This document shows positions 1 to 7,791 of a stretch of DNA of 64,000 bases, piece by piece. The DNA lies in NCBI GenBank assembly GCA_045545235.1, contig JAZQAN010000025.1, forward strand, positions 50,191-114,190, in the 5' to 3' direction. Each line of letters starts with the position of its first letter. The first letter of the stretch is position 1. The translations under genes were made by a program, and so were the position numbers. This stretch comes from CAZNKU01 sp045545235. Lineage in GTDB: Bacteria > Bacillota > Clostridia > Monoglobales > Firm-18. The notes below the pieces were generated by a model. It saw nothing but the letters and a program-made list of their open reading frames with translations. It was not told the DNA's origin and searched no databases.

Positions 1-1
1 A

Positions 2-406
2 TGTTGTAAGGTTACAGGGCTTTCACCACGAAATGATGATGATTCCATAAATGTTGAAAACATCAAAAAGACTATGGAATATTTTATGGAGCTTGGTGTT
101 AAGGAAAAGGTTATTATTCATTGTTGTGAAGCCGGTTTTGCTTTGGATAAAAACGGAATATTTACTGTTGTTCCTTCACTTAAACTTCCTGATGGTTTTA
201 TTAAGGGTAGTACAGGTGCAGGTGATGCTTTTGCAGCAGCAAGCCTTTATGGTATTTATAAAGAATGGGATGATAAGAAAATTCTTGAATTTGCATCAGC
301 GGCTGCGGCTTGCAATCTTACAGAGGCAGATTCCATAAGCGGTATGAAACCTGCGGATGAAATAGAAAAAATGTGTGTGGAATTTGAAAGATTGACAGAA
401 ATATAA
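2..406 (+). CDS. PfkB-family carbohydrate kinase, C-terminal part (gene cut by window edge)
   Basis: The reading frame is open from the left edge and ends at TAA 404-406, giving the last 134 residues of a ribokinase-like sugar kinase. The family signature is clear: GSTGAGDAF near nt 206-232, where the GAGD aspartate is the catalytic base and the glycines form the anion hole. The helix after it (AAASLYGIYKEWDD) and the Ala-rich segment AAAACNLTEA are typical of the C-terminal lobe. The substrate cannot be told from this part; fructokinase, ribokinase and nucleoside kinase all share these motifs. It is followed by a terminator, so it ends its transcription unit. Confidence 0.88.
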   Translation, partial: CCKVTGLSPRNDDDSINVENIKKTMEYFMELGVKEKVIIHCCEAGFALDKNGIFTVVPSLKLPDGFIKGSTGAGDAFAAASLYGIYKEWDDKKILEFASAAAACNLTEADSISGMKPADEIEKMCVEFERLTEI

Positions 407-426
407 TAGAATTTGGTTTATTAATA

Positions 427-465
427 AAATGACGTATGGCAAAAATGTTGTGCGTCATTTTTTAT
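427..465 (+). terminator. Rho-independent terminator after the PfkB-family kinase
   Basis: AAATGACG (427-434) pairs with CGTCATTT (453-460) and is followed by a T-rich run. The run merges into the -35 region of the next promoter. Confidence 0.75.
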
Positions 466-493
466 TGTGTTTAAAGTCGTTTTTTGTTATAAT
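465..493 (+). promoter_or_regulatory. Predicted sigma-A promoter of the thioesterase gene
   Basis: TTGTGT (465-470) and TATAAT (488-493) are separated by 17 bp, 20 bp upstream of the start codon at 514. Confidence 0.55.
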
Positions 494-513
494 GTGTTGT
501 ATGAGGTGGTTAT

Positions 514-1206
514 ATGTTTTCTAAAGATTATGAATTAAGATATAGTGACAGGGCTTGTGACGGTAAAATAAAAATCAGTTCCGTGATTGACCTGTTACAG
601 GACGTATCAATTGCACATTCTGACAGTGTGGGGCTTGATGATGCAAAATACAGAGAACTTCGCATAGCTTGTCTTCTGGCAAATTGGAGAATTAAATTTA
701 TTAAAAATATTGTACCTTCAAAGTCCGTTACTGTAAAGACGGGTATTATGAAATTGACAAGTTTAGAAACCTACAGAAAGTATGAGGTGTGGCAAAACGG
801 CGAATGTGCGGTAATTGCTACCGCCTTGTGGTTTACTGTAAATACCGAAACTATGCGTATATGCAGAGATACGGAAAAAATCTTTTCTGTTTTTGAATGT
901 GTAACAGAGGAGGATAACAATCTTCCCTGCGATAAATTACGTCCTTTGGGAGATGCAATATGCATAGGAGGAACAACTGTAGAACAACGTGATATTGATA
1001 CCAACAAACATATGAATAATGTAAAGTCCATAGAGGTTGCTCTTAATTATATTTCCAAAGCCGAAATTTCAGAAATTCAGGTGAAATACCGTAAAGAGAT
1101 TAAATTGGGCGAAGAAATTAAGGTTTACGCAGACGAAGAGAACAGACAACTTGAAATAAGAAATTCCAAAGAAGAAGTATGTGTATTGTTATATTTGGAA
1201 AAATAA
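514..1206 (+). CDS. Acyl-ACP thioesterase (FatA/FatB-like, double hotdog fold)
   Basis: A 230-residue cytoplasmic protein that should hydrolyse acyl-acyl carrier protein to free fatty acid. The N-terminal hotdog (about residues 1-125) carries the family pattern LRYSDRACDGKI...LLQDVS. The second hotdog holds DTNKHMNN, with Asn164 and His166 at the positions used by the plant and bacterial acyl-ACP thioesterase family. Length fits bacterial members (about 230-250). The start at 514 has GAGGTGG at 503-509. It stands alone between a terminator and the promoter of the next gene. The chain-length preference cannot be read from sequence. Confidence 0.85.
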   Translation: MFSKDYELRYSDRACDGKIKISSVIDLLQDVSIAHSDSVGLDDAKYRELRIACLLANWRIKFIKNIVPSKSVTVKTGIMKLTSLETYRKYEVWQNGECAVIATALWFTVNTETMRICRDTEKIFSVFECVTEEDNNLPCDKLRPLGDAICIGGTTVEQRDIDTNKHMNNVKSIEVALNYISKAEISEIQVKYRKEIKLGEEIKVYADEENRQLEIRNSKEEVCVLLYLEK

Positions 1207-1210
1207 ATTA

Positions 1211-1239
1211 TTGAATTTAATATTAATATATGATATAAT
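1211..1239 (+). promoter_or_regulatory. Predicted sigma-A promoter of the sodium:alanine symporter gene
   Basis: TTGAAT (1211-1216), 17-bp spacer, TATAAT (1234-1239), directly upstream of the start at 1272. Confidence 0.65.
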
Positions 1240-1271
1240 TTTGTGGATTAATGTTTGAAAGGAAGTTTGTT

Positions 1272-2702
1272 ATGGAATTATTAAGCAGATTATCGTTTTT
1301 CTTAAATACGATTTTCGGAAAAATCAATGATGCTCTTTATGGATATATCCTGATTATTTTGCTTGTTGTGGGTGGTATTTACTTTACCGTTCGTACAAAG
1401 GGTGCACAGTTCAGATTGCTTGGTGAACAGTTTCGTGCAGTAACTGAAAAGCCGGAGGATAAAAAATCAGTTTCTTCATTCCAGGCACTTATGGTTTCTA
1501 CTGCTTCACGTGTGGGAACAGGTAATATTATCGGTGTTTCTTCAGCTATTTGCCTTGGTGGATTCGGTTCGGTTTTCTGGATGTGGATAATAGCACTTTT
1601 AGGTGGGGCTTCTGCATTTGTTGAAAGTACATTGGCACAGATTTTCAAAAAGAAAGGTTCAGACGGTAATTTTTACGGTGGTCCTGCTTATTACATTGAA
1701 TCGGCGTTAAAATCACGTCCTCTTGCAGTAATCTTTTCTGTTTGTCTTATATTCACATACGGCGTAGGTTTTAATATGCTTGCATCATATAACCTGCAGT
1801 CAACATTTGCGGCATACTCATTTTATAACCCTGAGATTACACCATGGATTATAGGTTTAATAATTGCAGTTGCAGTAGGCTACTGTCTGCTTGGTGGCGG
1901 AAAGAGAATTATAAAGGTTACAAGTACACTTGTTCCTGTTATGGGTATTGCATATGTAATAGTTGCACTTGTAATTATTATACTTAACATTACATCTCTT
2001 CCTGCAGTTTTTGGACGTATATTTGCTGAAGCTTTTGATTTTAAAGCAATTTTCGGTGGTTTTATGGGTTCGTGCATAATGTTTGGTGTAAAAAGAGGTC
2101 TTTACAGTAATGAGGCGGGTATAGGTTCTGCTCCTAATGCATCTGCATCTGCCGATGTTAAGCATCCTGTTAAACAGGGACTTGTACAGATTTTATCAGT
2201 GTTCCTTGATACAATAGTAATATGCAGTGCTACTGCGTTTATGTGTATGTGTTCCGGAATAGAACCCTCATCAGCTCTTGAAGGTGCACCTTATGTTCAG
2301 CAGTCACTTTATCAGACTTTGGGTGTATTTGGTCCTGTATTTATTACAGTGGCAATGATTCTTTTTGCATTTACTACTCTTGTTGGTAATCTTTACTATG
2401 TTGACCAGGGTATTTTCTATATGAGGGGTAGTGTACCCGGAAAAGCATTCAAGGCTGTTTACTATATTATAGCTTCACTTCTTGTATTTTTAGGTGCAGG
2501 TCTTAATGCAGGTATGCTATGGTCAATTGCCGACATCGCAATGGGCGCTATGGCTATTATAAACATTCCTGTTATGTTTGTAATTGGCAAATATGCTTTC
2601 AAAGCACTTGCTGATTACGAGAAACAACGTAAGCAGGGTATAGAACCTGTATTTAAAGCAAAAGATATAGGTCTTGAGGATAAAACAGAATACTGGCATT
2701 AA
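1272..2702 (+). CDS. Sodium:alanine symporter family (AGCS) amino acid transporter
   Basis: A multi-pass membrane protein of 476 residues with roughly ten hydrophobic segments. The motif SRVGTGNIIGV early in the protein and the FGVKRGLYSNEAGIGSAPNASA block in the middle (split here as FGVKRGLYSNEAG and IGSAPNASA) are diagnostic of the AGCS family, which imports alanine or glycine with Na+ or H+. I chose ATG 1272 because GAAAGGA (1257-1263) lies 8 bp upstream; an in-frame ATG at 1251 would place this ribosome site inside the gene. It is a single-gene unit with its own promoter and terminator. Alanine or glycine is the likely substrate by family only. Confidence 0.92.
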   Translation: MELLSRLSFFLNTIFGKINDALYGYILIILLVVGGIYFTVRTKGAQFRLLGEQFRAVTEKPEDKKSVSSFQALMVSTASRVGTGNIIGVSSAICLGGFGSVFWMWIIALLGGASAFVESTLAQIFKKKGSDGNFYGGPAYYIESALKSRPLAVIFSVCLIFTYGVGFNMLASYNLQSTFAAYSFYNPEITPWIIGLIIAVAVGYCLLGGGKRIIKVTSTLVPVMGIAYVIVALVIIILNITSLPAVFGRIFAEAFDFKAIFGGFMGSCIMFGVKRGLYSNEAGIGSAPNASASADVKHPVKQGLVQILSVFLDTIVICSATAFMCMCSGIEPSSALEGAPYVQQSLYQTLGVFGPVFITVAMILFAFTTLVGNLYYVDQGIFYMRGSVPGKAFKAVYYIIASLLVFLGAGLNAGMLWSIADIAMGAMAIINIPVMFVIGKYAFKALADYEKQRKQGIEPVFKAKDIGLEDKTEYWH

Positions 2703-2710
2703 TAATAAGG

Positions 2711-2752
2711 CGTACAACAAATTGAGTCCATTTTGTTGTACGTCATTTTTTA
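2711..2752 (+). terminator. Terminator after the AGCS transporter
   Basis: CGTACAACAA (2711-2720) pairs perfectly with TTGTTGTACG (2733-2742), followed by TCATTTTTT. Confidence 0.85.
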
Positions 2753-2759
2753 AAATATA

Positions 2760-2788
2760 TTGCTTTTGCGGATATATGGGTGTAGAAT
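2760..2788 (+). promoter_or_regulatory. Predicted sigma-A promoter of the PHP-domain gene
   Basis: TTGCTT (2760-2765), 17-bp spacer, TAGAAT (2783-2788). Confidence 0.5.
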
Positions 2789-2820
2789 GGAATAATAAAA
2801 TGAATATGGGAGTGTGTAAG

Positions 2821-3825
2821 ATGAAAAAGTATCTTTTACCGGAAGAAGGTAATTTTTATAAAGCAAACCTGCATTGTCATTCAACGGTTTCCGACGGAAA
2901 GTGGACAGTGGAGAAAATAAAGAAAAATTATATGGAAAAGGGATACAGTATAATTGCATATACCGATCACGATGTACTTATTCCGCACTATGAGCTCAAT
3001 GACGAAAACTTTTTGGCTTTGAATGGTGTTGAGTTTGAATTTGATGAAGGTGGAAAATGGGGAAAGCAATATAAAAACTGCCATTTTTGTGCCATAGCAC
3101 TTGAGCCTGATAACATTACCCAGCCTTGTTGGCACAGAGAAAAATATCAGTTTTCCAATGCAGTAAATTACAGAGATAAAGTTAAGTTTGATAATTCCGA
3201 GCCTGATTGGGAACGTGAGTATTCTCCTGAATGCATAAGCAAAATGATGAAAAATTGCAGAGAAAAAGGTTTTTTTGTTACATACAATCACCCTACATGG
3301 TCTAATGAAAGTTACTATGACTATATGGGTTACAACGGTATGCATGCAATGGAGGTTTGCAATTACAGTTGTGTAGATGCGGGCTTTGATGACCATAATT
3401 CCAAGGAATATGATGAAATGTTAAAGGGAGGTAAGCGCATTTACTGCATAGCAACCGACGATAACCACAACGGCCGTGCGGATTCATTTGGCGGATTTAC
3501 CGTGATTAAGGCTGAAAAGCTTGAATACAGGGCAGTTACCGACGCACTTATAAATGGTAATTTCTATGCATCCGAGGGACCTGTTATAAATGAACTTTGG
3601 TTTGAAGACGGTAAAGTGTATATTAAATTTAATCCTGCCCGTAAGGCATTTATCACAAAGGGTGTGCGTGGGGCAAAAATAGCAAAGGCAGAGGACGGCG
3701 GACTTATAAACGAGGCTGTTTTTGATGTGGAGGAAGATGATATTTACTTCCGCATTACCGTTGAAACACCTGACGGAAAAAGGGCATATACAAATGCTTA
3801 TTTTACTGATGAACTTTATAAATAA
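2821..3825 (+). CDS. PHP-domain metal-dependent phosphoesterase
   Basis: A 334-residue cytoplasmic protein with the metal-binding motifs of the polymerase-and-histidinol-phosphatase (PHP) fold: NLHCHSTVSDG near the N-terminus, YTDHD, NGVEFEFD, YNHPTW and ATDDNHNG towards the C-terminus. These supply the His/Asp ligands for a di- or trinuclear metal site that hydrolyses phosphoester bonds; the substrate is not predictable. The C-terminal ~80 residues look like a beta-rich domain. The start at 2821 has GGGAG (2808-2812) upstream; an in-frame ATG at 2674 overlaps the previous gene and is rejected. It is followed immediately by the relic of a glycyl radical enzyme in another frame. Confidence 0.88.
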   Translation: MKKYLLPEEGNFYKANLHCHSTVSDGKWTVEKIKKNYMEKGYSIIAYTDHDVLIPHYELNDENFLALNGVEFEFDEGGKWGKQYKNCHFCAIALEPDNITQPCWHREKYQFSNAVNYRDKVKFDNSEPDWEREYSPECISKMMKNCREKGFFVTYNHPTWSNESYYDYMGYNGMHAMEVCNYSCVDAGFDDHNSKEYDEMLKGGKRIYCIATDDNHNGRADSFGGFTVIKAEKLEYRAVTDALINGNFYASEGPVINELWFEDGKVYIKFNPARKAFITKGVRGAKIAKAEDGGLINEAVFDVEEDDIYFRITVETPDGKRAYTNAYFTDELYK

Positions 3826-3943
3826 GAAAAATCCTGAAAAATATCCCAATCTTATTGTGCGTGTCTGGGGTTGGAGCGGATATTTTAATGAGCTTGATAT
3901 GGCATATCAGGATCATATAATAAGCCGAACAGAATATAAATAA
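3824..3943 (+). pseudogene. Relic of a glycyl radical enzyme (extreme C-terminus, pyruvate formate-lyase superfamily)
   Basis: Read in frame from 3824, the DNA encodes about 39 residues containing YPNLIVRVWGWSGYF and QDHIISRTEY, ending at TAA 3941-3943. This matches the C-terminal glycyl radical loop of the pyruvate formate-lyase superfamily (RVxGY/W followed by ELxxxxQDxIISRT); the glycine codon that would carry the radical is GGT 3869-3871. The rest of the ~800-residue enzyme is missing and no ribosome site precedes the fragment. It overlaps the stop codon of the PHP gene by two bases. I read it as the scar of a deletion. A small 'spare-part' protein like GrcA is less likely because no start exists. 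Confidence 0.8.
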
Positions 3944-3951
3944 AAAAATGC

Positions 3952-3990
3952 AATTCAGGGAAAACCGTTTTTTTGGTTTCCCTGAATTTA
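3952..3990. terminator. Bidirectional terminator
   Basis: AATTCAGGGAAAACC (3952-3966) pairs with GGTTTCCCTGAATT (3975-3988) with one bulge. It lies between the convergent PHP/relic unit and the small minus-strand gene, with A/T runs on both sides. Confidence 0.75.
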
Positions 3991-4008
3991 ATTTATTAAA
4001 AACTTATG

Positions 4009-4221
4009 TTACACACTATGCACACTGCAATCCACATTGTGCTTTTTATATATGTCGATAATTCCTTTTACGGTGTCCGAATCCGATAAATTTTTATCCG
4101 CAATTACTTTCCATATTTCATAAAGCATAACCATTGAGGTTGCTTCCGTCCAATCTTTAAGGTTGGCAAATGCTTCTTCGACCTTTTTTCGAACAACATC
4201 AGATAATGTGTCTGCCAACAA
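4009..4221 (-). CDS. Small unrecognised protein, start region possibly frameshifted
   Basis: The frame encodes 70 residues from TTG at 4221 (LADTLSDVVRKKVEE...) rich in charged helices, ending with two cysteines; I do not recognise it. The only good ribosome site is CGGAG upstream of ATG 4238-4236, but that ATG is one base out of phase and its own frame stops early. One extra base in the GG run after that ATG would join it to this frame. So it is either a decayed gene, a sequencing error, or a gene starting at TTG without a good ribosome site. It is divergent from the small gene at 4372. Confidence 0.45.
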   Translation of the reverse strand: MLADTLSDVVRKKVEEAFANLKDWTEATSMVMLYEIWKVIADKNLSDSDTVKGIIDIYKKHNVDCSVHSV

Positions 4222-4371
4222 TCGTATTTTATGTCCATTTTATTCATCTCCGTTTTATTTTTTAAATATTATAACATTTAAAATGTAAAATTACAATATA
4301 ATTTTCTGTTATATTATAAATTTGAAATTTAAAATATAATATATTTAATAAATATAGAAAAGGTGAGTAAA

Positions 4372-4551
4372 ATGTCATTTAATCCTAAACCAACCAAACA
4401 AAAAGTAAAAGCAGGATATAAAACATTGTATATAACAGATGAGTTGGCGGAAAAATTAAACAAGCTTGCAAAAGAATATGATACAAGTTTTAACAATGTT
4501 GTAATAAGCATTATTGAGGATTTTTTTAACAAAGAAGAAAATAAAAGATAA
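4372..4551 (+). CDS. Small ribbon-helix-helix-like protein
   Basis: A 59-residue protein: a basic N-terminus (NPKPTKQKVKAGYK), then TLYITDELAEKLNKLAKEY and a second helix NNVVISIIEDFFNK. This strand-helix-helix layout resembles Arc/CopG-type DNA-binding proteins, with the strand TLYIT making base contacts. AGGTGA (4361-4366) sits 5 bp before ATG 4372. It is alone on its strand and ends at a terminator. The divergent neighbour on the minus strand invites comparison with toxin-antitoxin pairs, but no toxin family is recognised, so the role (autorepressor, mobilisation remnant or other) is open. Confidence 0.6.
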   Translation: MSFNPKPTKQKVKAGYKTLYITDELAEKLNKLAKEYDTSFNNVVISIIEDFFNKEENKR

Positions 4552-4554
4552 AAG

Positions 4555-4590
4555 GCTCCCGAGGAATAATCCTTGGGAGCTACTTTTATT
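4555..4590. terminator. Bidirectional terminator between small RHH gene and GH106-like gene
   Basis: GCTCCCGAGGA (4555-4565) pairs with TCCTTGGGAGC (4570-4580) with one G-T wobble, then TACTTTTATTTT. The convergent large gene ends at 4591. Confidence 0.8.
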
Positions 4591-7500
4591 TTATCTACTG
4601 ATAACCTCAATTGTAGGTGATGTAAGAATACCTGTTGGCTTTAATGCGTATTCATAAGACCATTCATAGTTTTTGGAATACCAGTGGCTTGGACCTACCC
4701 AGTAGTCGTTGCCGATATTATGAACAGAGCCGAAGGTGTTTGCGCGGTTGCCGAAGGATATAAATTCTATTTTGTGCTTACCTGCGGTTACGTCTGCCTC
4801 TAAAATGTATGGAGGATAAACAATGTTGCCGACTTCCTTACCGTCAATAACCACCTTTGTTAGAGCACCTCTATAACGGCTTACGCATATTTTAAGTGTA
4901 CTTTCGGGAACGTCAACCTCGGTTTTATAAACTATGTTTCCGCCGTAGAAAGGCATACCCTGTGATGTAATGTCTGAAAATCCTATTGTGTTGGATTTTG
5001 GTATAACAGTCTGCTTGCAGCCCTGAAGTTTCACATCAAAGTCACCAAGAAGGAAGTAGTTTTCAACACTTATACGCTTTGTAATCGGTGTTTTTATTTC
5101 TATTTCATTTATGCCCTTTAAAAGCTTTTCTACCTTATACTTTTTGATGGATTTATCTACATAGTATCCGCAAGGTGTAAGGTCTATTTCACTGCCGTTA
5201 AGTTTTATGGACTCTGCTTCTTCACCTGCGATAAATACGTTTTCAATTTCCGTTGTGCTTTCAATGTTGAATTTCAAAGTAACGAAGTGTTCTGCCTTTT
5301 CTTCCTCGATAACCCAAGGCTGTACATCCTTACCGTCTGCCATTGGAAAGTCCAGGATTTCTCTGCACTTTGTGTCAAGTCGCAAAATTTCCTCATCAGC
5401 CTTCCACTCACCGTCATCAAGTTTATATTTTCCCATATCTAAAAGTACCACGTTTTCTTCCGTACGTTCATATTCCACAGGTGCGTGGAAACGGATGTTA
5501 TCCGCTAAATCGCTCATTGTTGTGGCAATGTAAACCTTGCTTTTTATACGTTCCTCATCCTCGGCGTATTCATCAAATAAGTACGAGCCTTTGCCTTCTG
5601 TAAGTTGGATAAGAAGGCTGTCGAAGTCGTAAACGGTTTTGTAAATATATGTTTTACCGCCCTTTATTTCAAAGTTGATGTCCTCAACTGTTCCCTCAAC
5701 AGTGTTGTAAAGTTTCGGTATATATTCACCGTCAAAGGTTATTGTAAGTTTTTCAGCCTTTGCCCTGTCAACATCATTACGGCTGTATTTATGATGAGCG
5801 AGGAAGAACCACTTAACATCTCCGTCCTGACGCAAACCGTGCAAATATCCCGTGGCTGTTTTACCGTCGCTGTTCACAATTTTAGCTGTGCGTTCTTCTT
5901 CCAGTGCATTCAAAATTGAAAGTTTGTCATATTCAACAACAACAGACTTTTCGTAAAGTGCCTTGACCTCATCGGTTGGTACAGCGTCAATGTGTGTGGG
6001 ACATTCCCCTGCGAAGATGAGCTTTCCGCCTTTTTCGGAAAATTCTTTCAGTAAGTTAAAGGTGGTTCGGCGTATTGTTTTGCAACCGGGTACAATTACT
6101 GTACCATAGTTCATTTCAACTACATTAAGTTTATCTGTTACACCCTTGCACTGTGTGGGTAGTAGTGATTCGCTGATGAAGTTATATTCCACTATGCCGT
6201 CTGCAAGCCATGTTGCAATATCTATAAAGTTTTTATCAAGGGTGTGGCGTATGTCGGAGCCTGTGTCCTGTGGACCGTAGTATAGCCAGAAGCTTTCAAT
6301 GGGGTGGATTACACCTACATTTACAAGAGGCTTTCCGCGTGTTAAAACTGTGTTTAGTCTTGCAAAGTGGTCTTCTACATACTTGTATTCCTTGTACCAC
6401 GGTGCCTGATAGTTTATAGATGCCGGGTAGTCACGCTTTGCAGAGCCTTTCATAGACACCCATGAAAGATGGGGAACTCGTACGGTAATGCCCAAAGCCG
6501 CCTGCCAGTCACCCTGATATTTATGACCTCTGAAGTCAAAGTCCCAGTTTGTTACGCCGTAAAGCTCCGAAAGTACCGCTTCCTTTCCGTACTGATGTGC
6601 TGCGGATTGTGCCTGTTTTGCCGTTGTAATTTCAAGATGGTTGCAAAGTAAATCTATTCCCGGTATACCAAACCATTCGTACCCACGCATAGCTTCACCA
6701 AGAGCGTGTGTCTGTGACTCAAGGGTAGGTTCTTCCATCATATGACCTGTCAGTGCTATTCCGTGTTGGTTGCACCATTGTCCGCATTGCTTTGCAAATG
6801 CATCTGTAAACCGCTGACAGATGTGGTCGTGGAAACGATAACGTGCGACGGAAATTTTGCCGTCGGATAAATCCCAGAATATTTCAGGGATTTTAGAAAT
6901 TATGCCCTCGCCATATTCTTTAATATATGTATCTTCAAAATCTGTTGTCCAGGGCATTATTGCATCCTCGTGACCTTTTGCAAATCTAAGACTTTCCTTG
7001 CGTGTAAACTGTGGCTCGTCTGTAAAGATTGCGGGTACACTTTTGTCAAAGCTTTCACCTATTGCATCGTTGTATGCTTCATATGTAATATCTATGAATT
7101 TTTGTATTGCCTCGTTTGACAGGGTGTCTGCATAAGCCTGACCGTTGTACCAGCCTGTTGCTTCAGCTGTTGCAACATAAGCATATCTTTTAATGCCCTT
7201 TGCGATATCATTTTCCCCTATCATTTTATATGATTTTAAAAGGCCCTTTTCGTCAAGTTCCGCATCAAACACCGCTAAAAGATATGGCAAGCCTTCTTTT
7301 ATTGCCTTATCTTTAGAATAAAACTCAACGGGCTTTTCGGAAAACACAAGCATTTTTTGTCTTAATGACTTGTCCTTTGTTACATAACCGCCTGCGGCAC
7401 CTGAAGGCCATCTGTCTTCGTCATAAAGCCATGCAAGCATATCTTCCTTTTCAGCCTTATCACGGCAGGCTTTAACAAGGTCCATAAATTCTTCGCTTAA

Positions 7501-7701
7501 ATATTTTGTAGCCATACCTGAACGGGAGTGCATATGAAAACCGCCAAAGCCCATTTCTTTTAAAACTTCTATTTGTCTTTCAAGCTCTTCTTTTTCAAGT
7601 TTGCAGTTCCACGCCCAGAAGGGAGTGCCTCTGTATTCACTCGTGGGATTTTTGTAAAGTTCCATATCAAGCTTTGGGGTATTATTTTTCTTGTATAACA
7701 T
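4591..7701 (-). CDS. Large glycosidase-like protein (GH106-like), paralogue A
   Basis: A 1036-residue protein without signal peptide or membrane segment. The N-terminus (TPFWAWNCKLEKEELERQI, then GFGGFHMHSRSG) is the start of the TIM-barrel seen in GH106-like and related uncharacterised glycosidases. Further blocks are LYDEDRWPSG, IFTDEPQFT, LSELYGVTNWDFDFRG and VRVPHLSW; the acidic residues in DEDRW and TDEPQ are candidate active-site groups. The C-terminal third is beta-sandwich-like. Alpha-L-rhamnosidase activity is the nearest named function but is not proven. AAGGAGG precedes ATG 7701. It is divergent from the AraC gene and shares all main blocks with the protein at 9750-12830. Confidence 0.7.
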   Translation of the reverse strand: MLYKKNNTPKLDMELYKNPTSEYRGTPFWAWNCKLEKEELERQIEVLKEMGFGGFHMHSRSGMATKYLSEEFMDLVKACRDKAEKEDMLAWLYDEDRWPSGAAGGYVTKDKSLRQKMLVFSEKPVEFYSKDKAIKEGLPYLLAVFDAELDEKGLLKSYKMIGENDIAKGIKRYAYVATAEATGWYNGQAYADTLSNEAIQKFIDITYEAYNDAIGESFDKSVPAIFTDEPQFTRKESLRFAKGHEDAIMPWTTDFEDTYIKEYGEGIISKIPEIFWDLSDGKISVARYRFHDHICQRFTDAFAKQCGQWCNQHGIALTGHMMEEPTLESQTHALGEAMRGYEWFGIPGIDLLCNHLEITTAKQAQSAAHQYGKEAVLSELYGVTNWDFDFRGHKYQGDWQAALGITVRVPHLSWVSMKGSAKRDYPASINYQAPWYKEYKYVEDHFARLNTVLTRGKPLVNVGVIHPIESFWLYYGPQDTGSDIRHTLDKNFIDIATWLADGIVEYNFISESLLPTQCKGVTDKLNVVEMNYGTVIVPGCKTIRRTTFNLLKEFSEKGGKLIFAGECPTHIDAVPTDEVKALYEKSVVVEYDKLSILNALEEERTAKIVNSDGKTATGYLHGLRQDGDVKWFFLAHHKYSRNDVDRAKAEKLTITFDGEYIPKLYNTVEGTVEDINFEIKGGKTYIYKTVYDFDSLLIQLTEGKGSYLFDEYAEDEERIKSKVYIATTMSDLADNIRFHAPVEYERTEENVVLLDMGKYKLDDGEWKADEEILRLDTKCREILDFPMADGKDVQPWVIEEEKAEHFVTLKFNIESTTEIENVFIAGEEAESIKLNGSEIDLTPCGYYVDKSIKKYKVEKLLKGINEIEIKTPITKRISVENYFLLGDFDVKLQGCKQTVIPKSNTIGFSDITSQGMPFYGGNIVYKTEVDVPESTLKICVSRYRGALTKVVIDGKEVGNIVYPPYILEADVTAGKHKIEFISFGNRANTFGSVHNIGNDYWVGPSHWYSKNYEWSYEYALKPTGILTSPTIEVISR

Positions 7702-7717
7702 AAAATCGACCTCCTTA

Positions 7718-7754
7718 TTGACTTTATTATAAAATTATTGTAAGATAAAATCAA
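7718..7754. promoter_or_regulatory. Face-to-face overlapping divergent promoters
   Basis: Plus strand: TTGACT (7718-7723), 17 bp, TAAGAT (7741-7746), driving the AraC gene. Minus strand: TTGATT (7754-7749), 17 bp, TATAAT (7731-7726), driving the GH106-like gene. The two promoters occupy the same DNA, so polymerase binding should be mutually exclusive. Confidence 0.55.
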
Positions 7755-7791
7755 TCAGTTATTTTTACTAAAATATAGGGGTATTTTTACA

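Noticed and set aside
3722..3943. Open frame overlapping the end of the PHP gene and running to 3943 as one 73-residue protein
   Set aside because: The first ~34 codons are the PHP gene read in another frame, and no ribosome site precedes the ATG. Only the part after 3824 has real homology, to glycyl radical enzymes.
5207..5603. Plus-strand open frames opposite the first GH106-like gene
   Set aside because: They lie wholly inside a well-supported long gene, have no ribosome sites and low-complexity composition; shadow frames.
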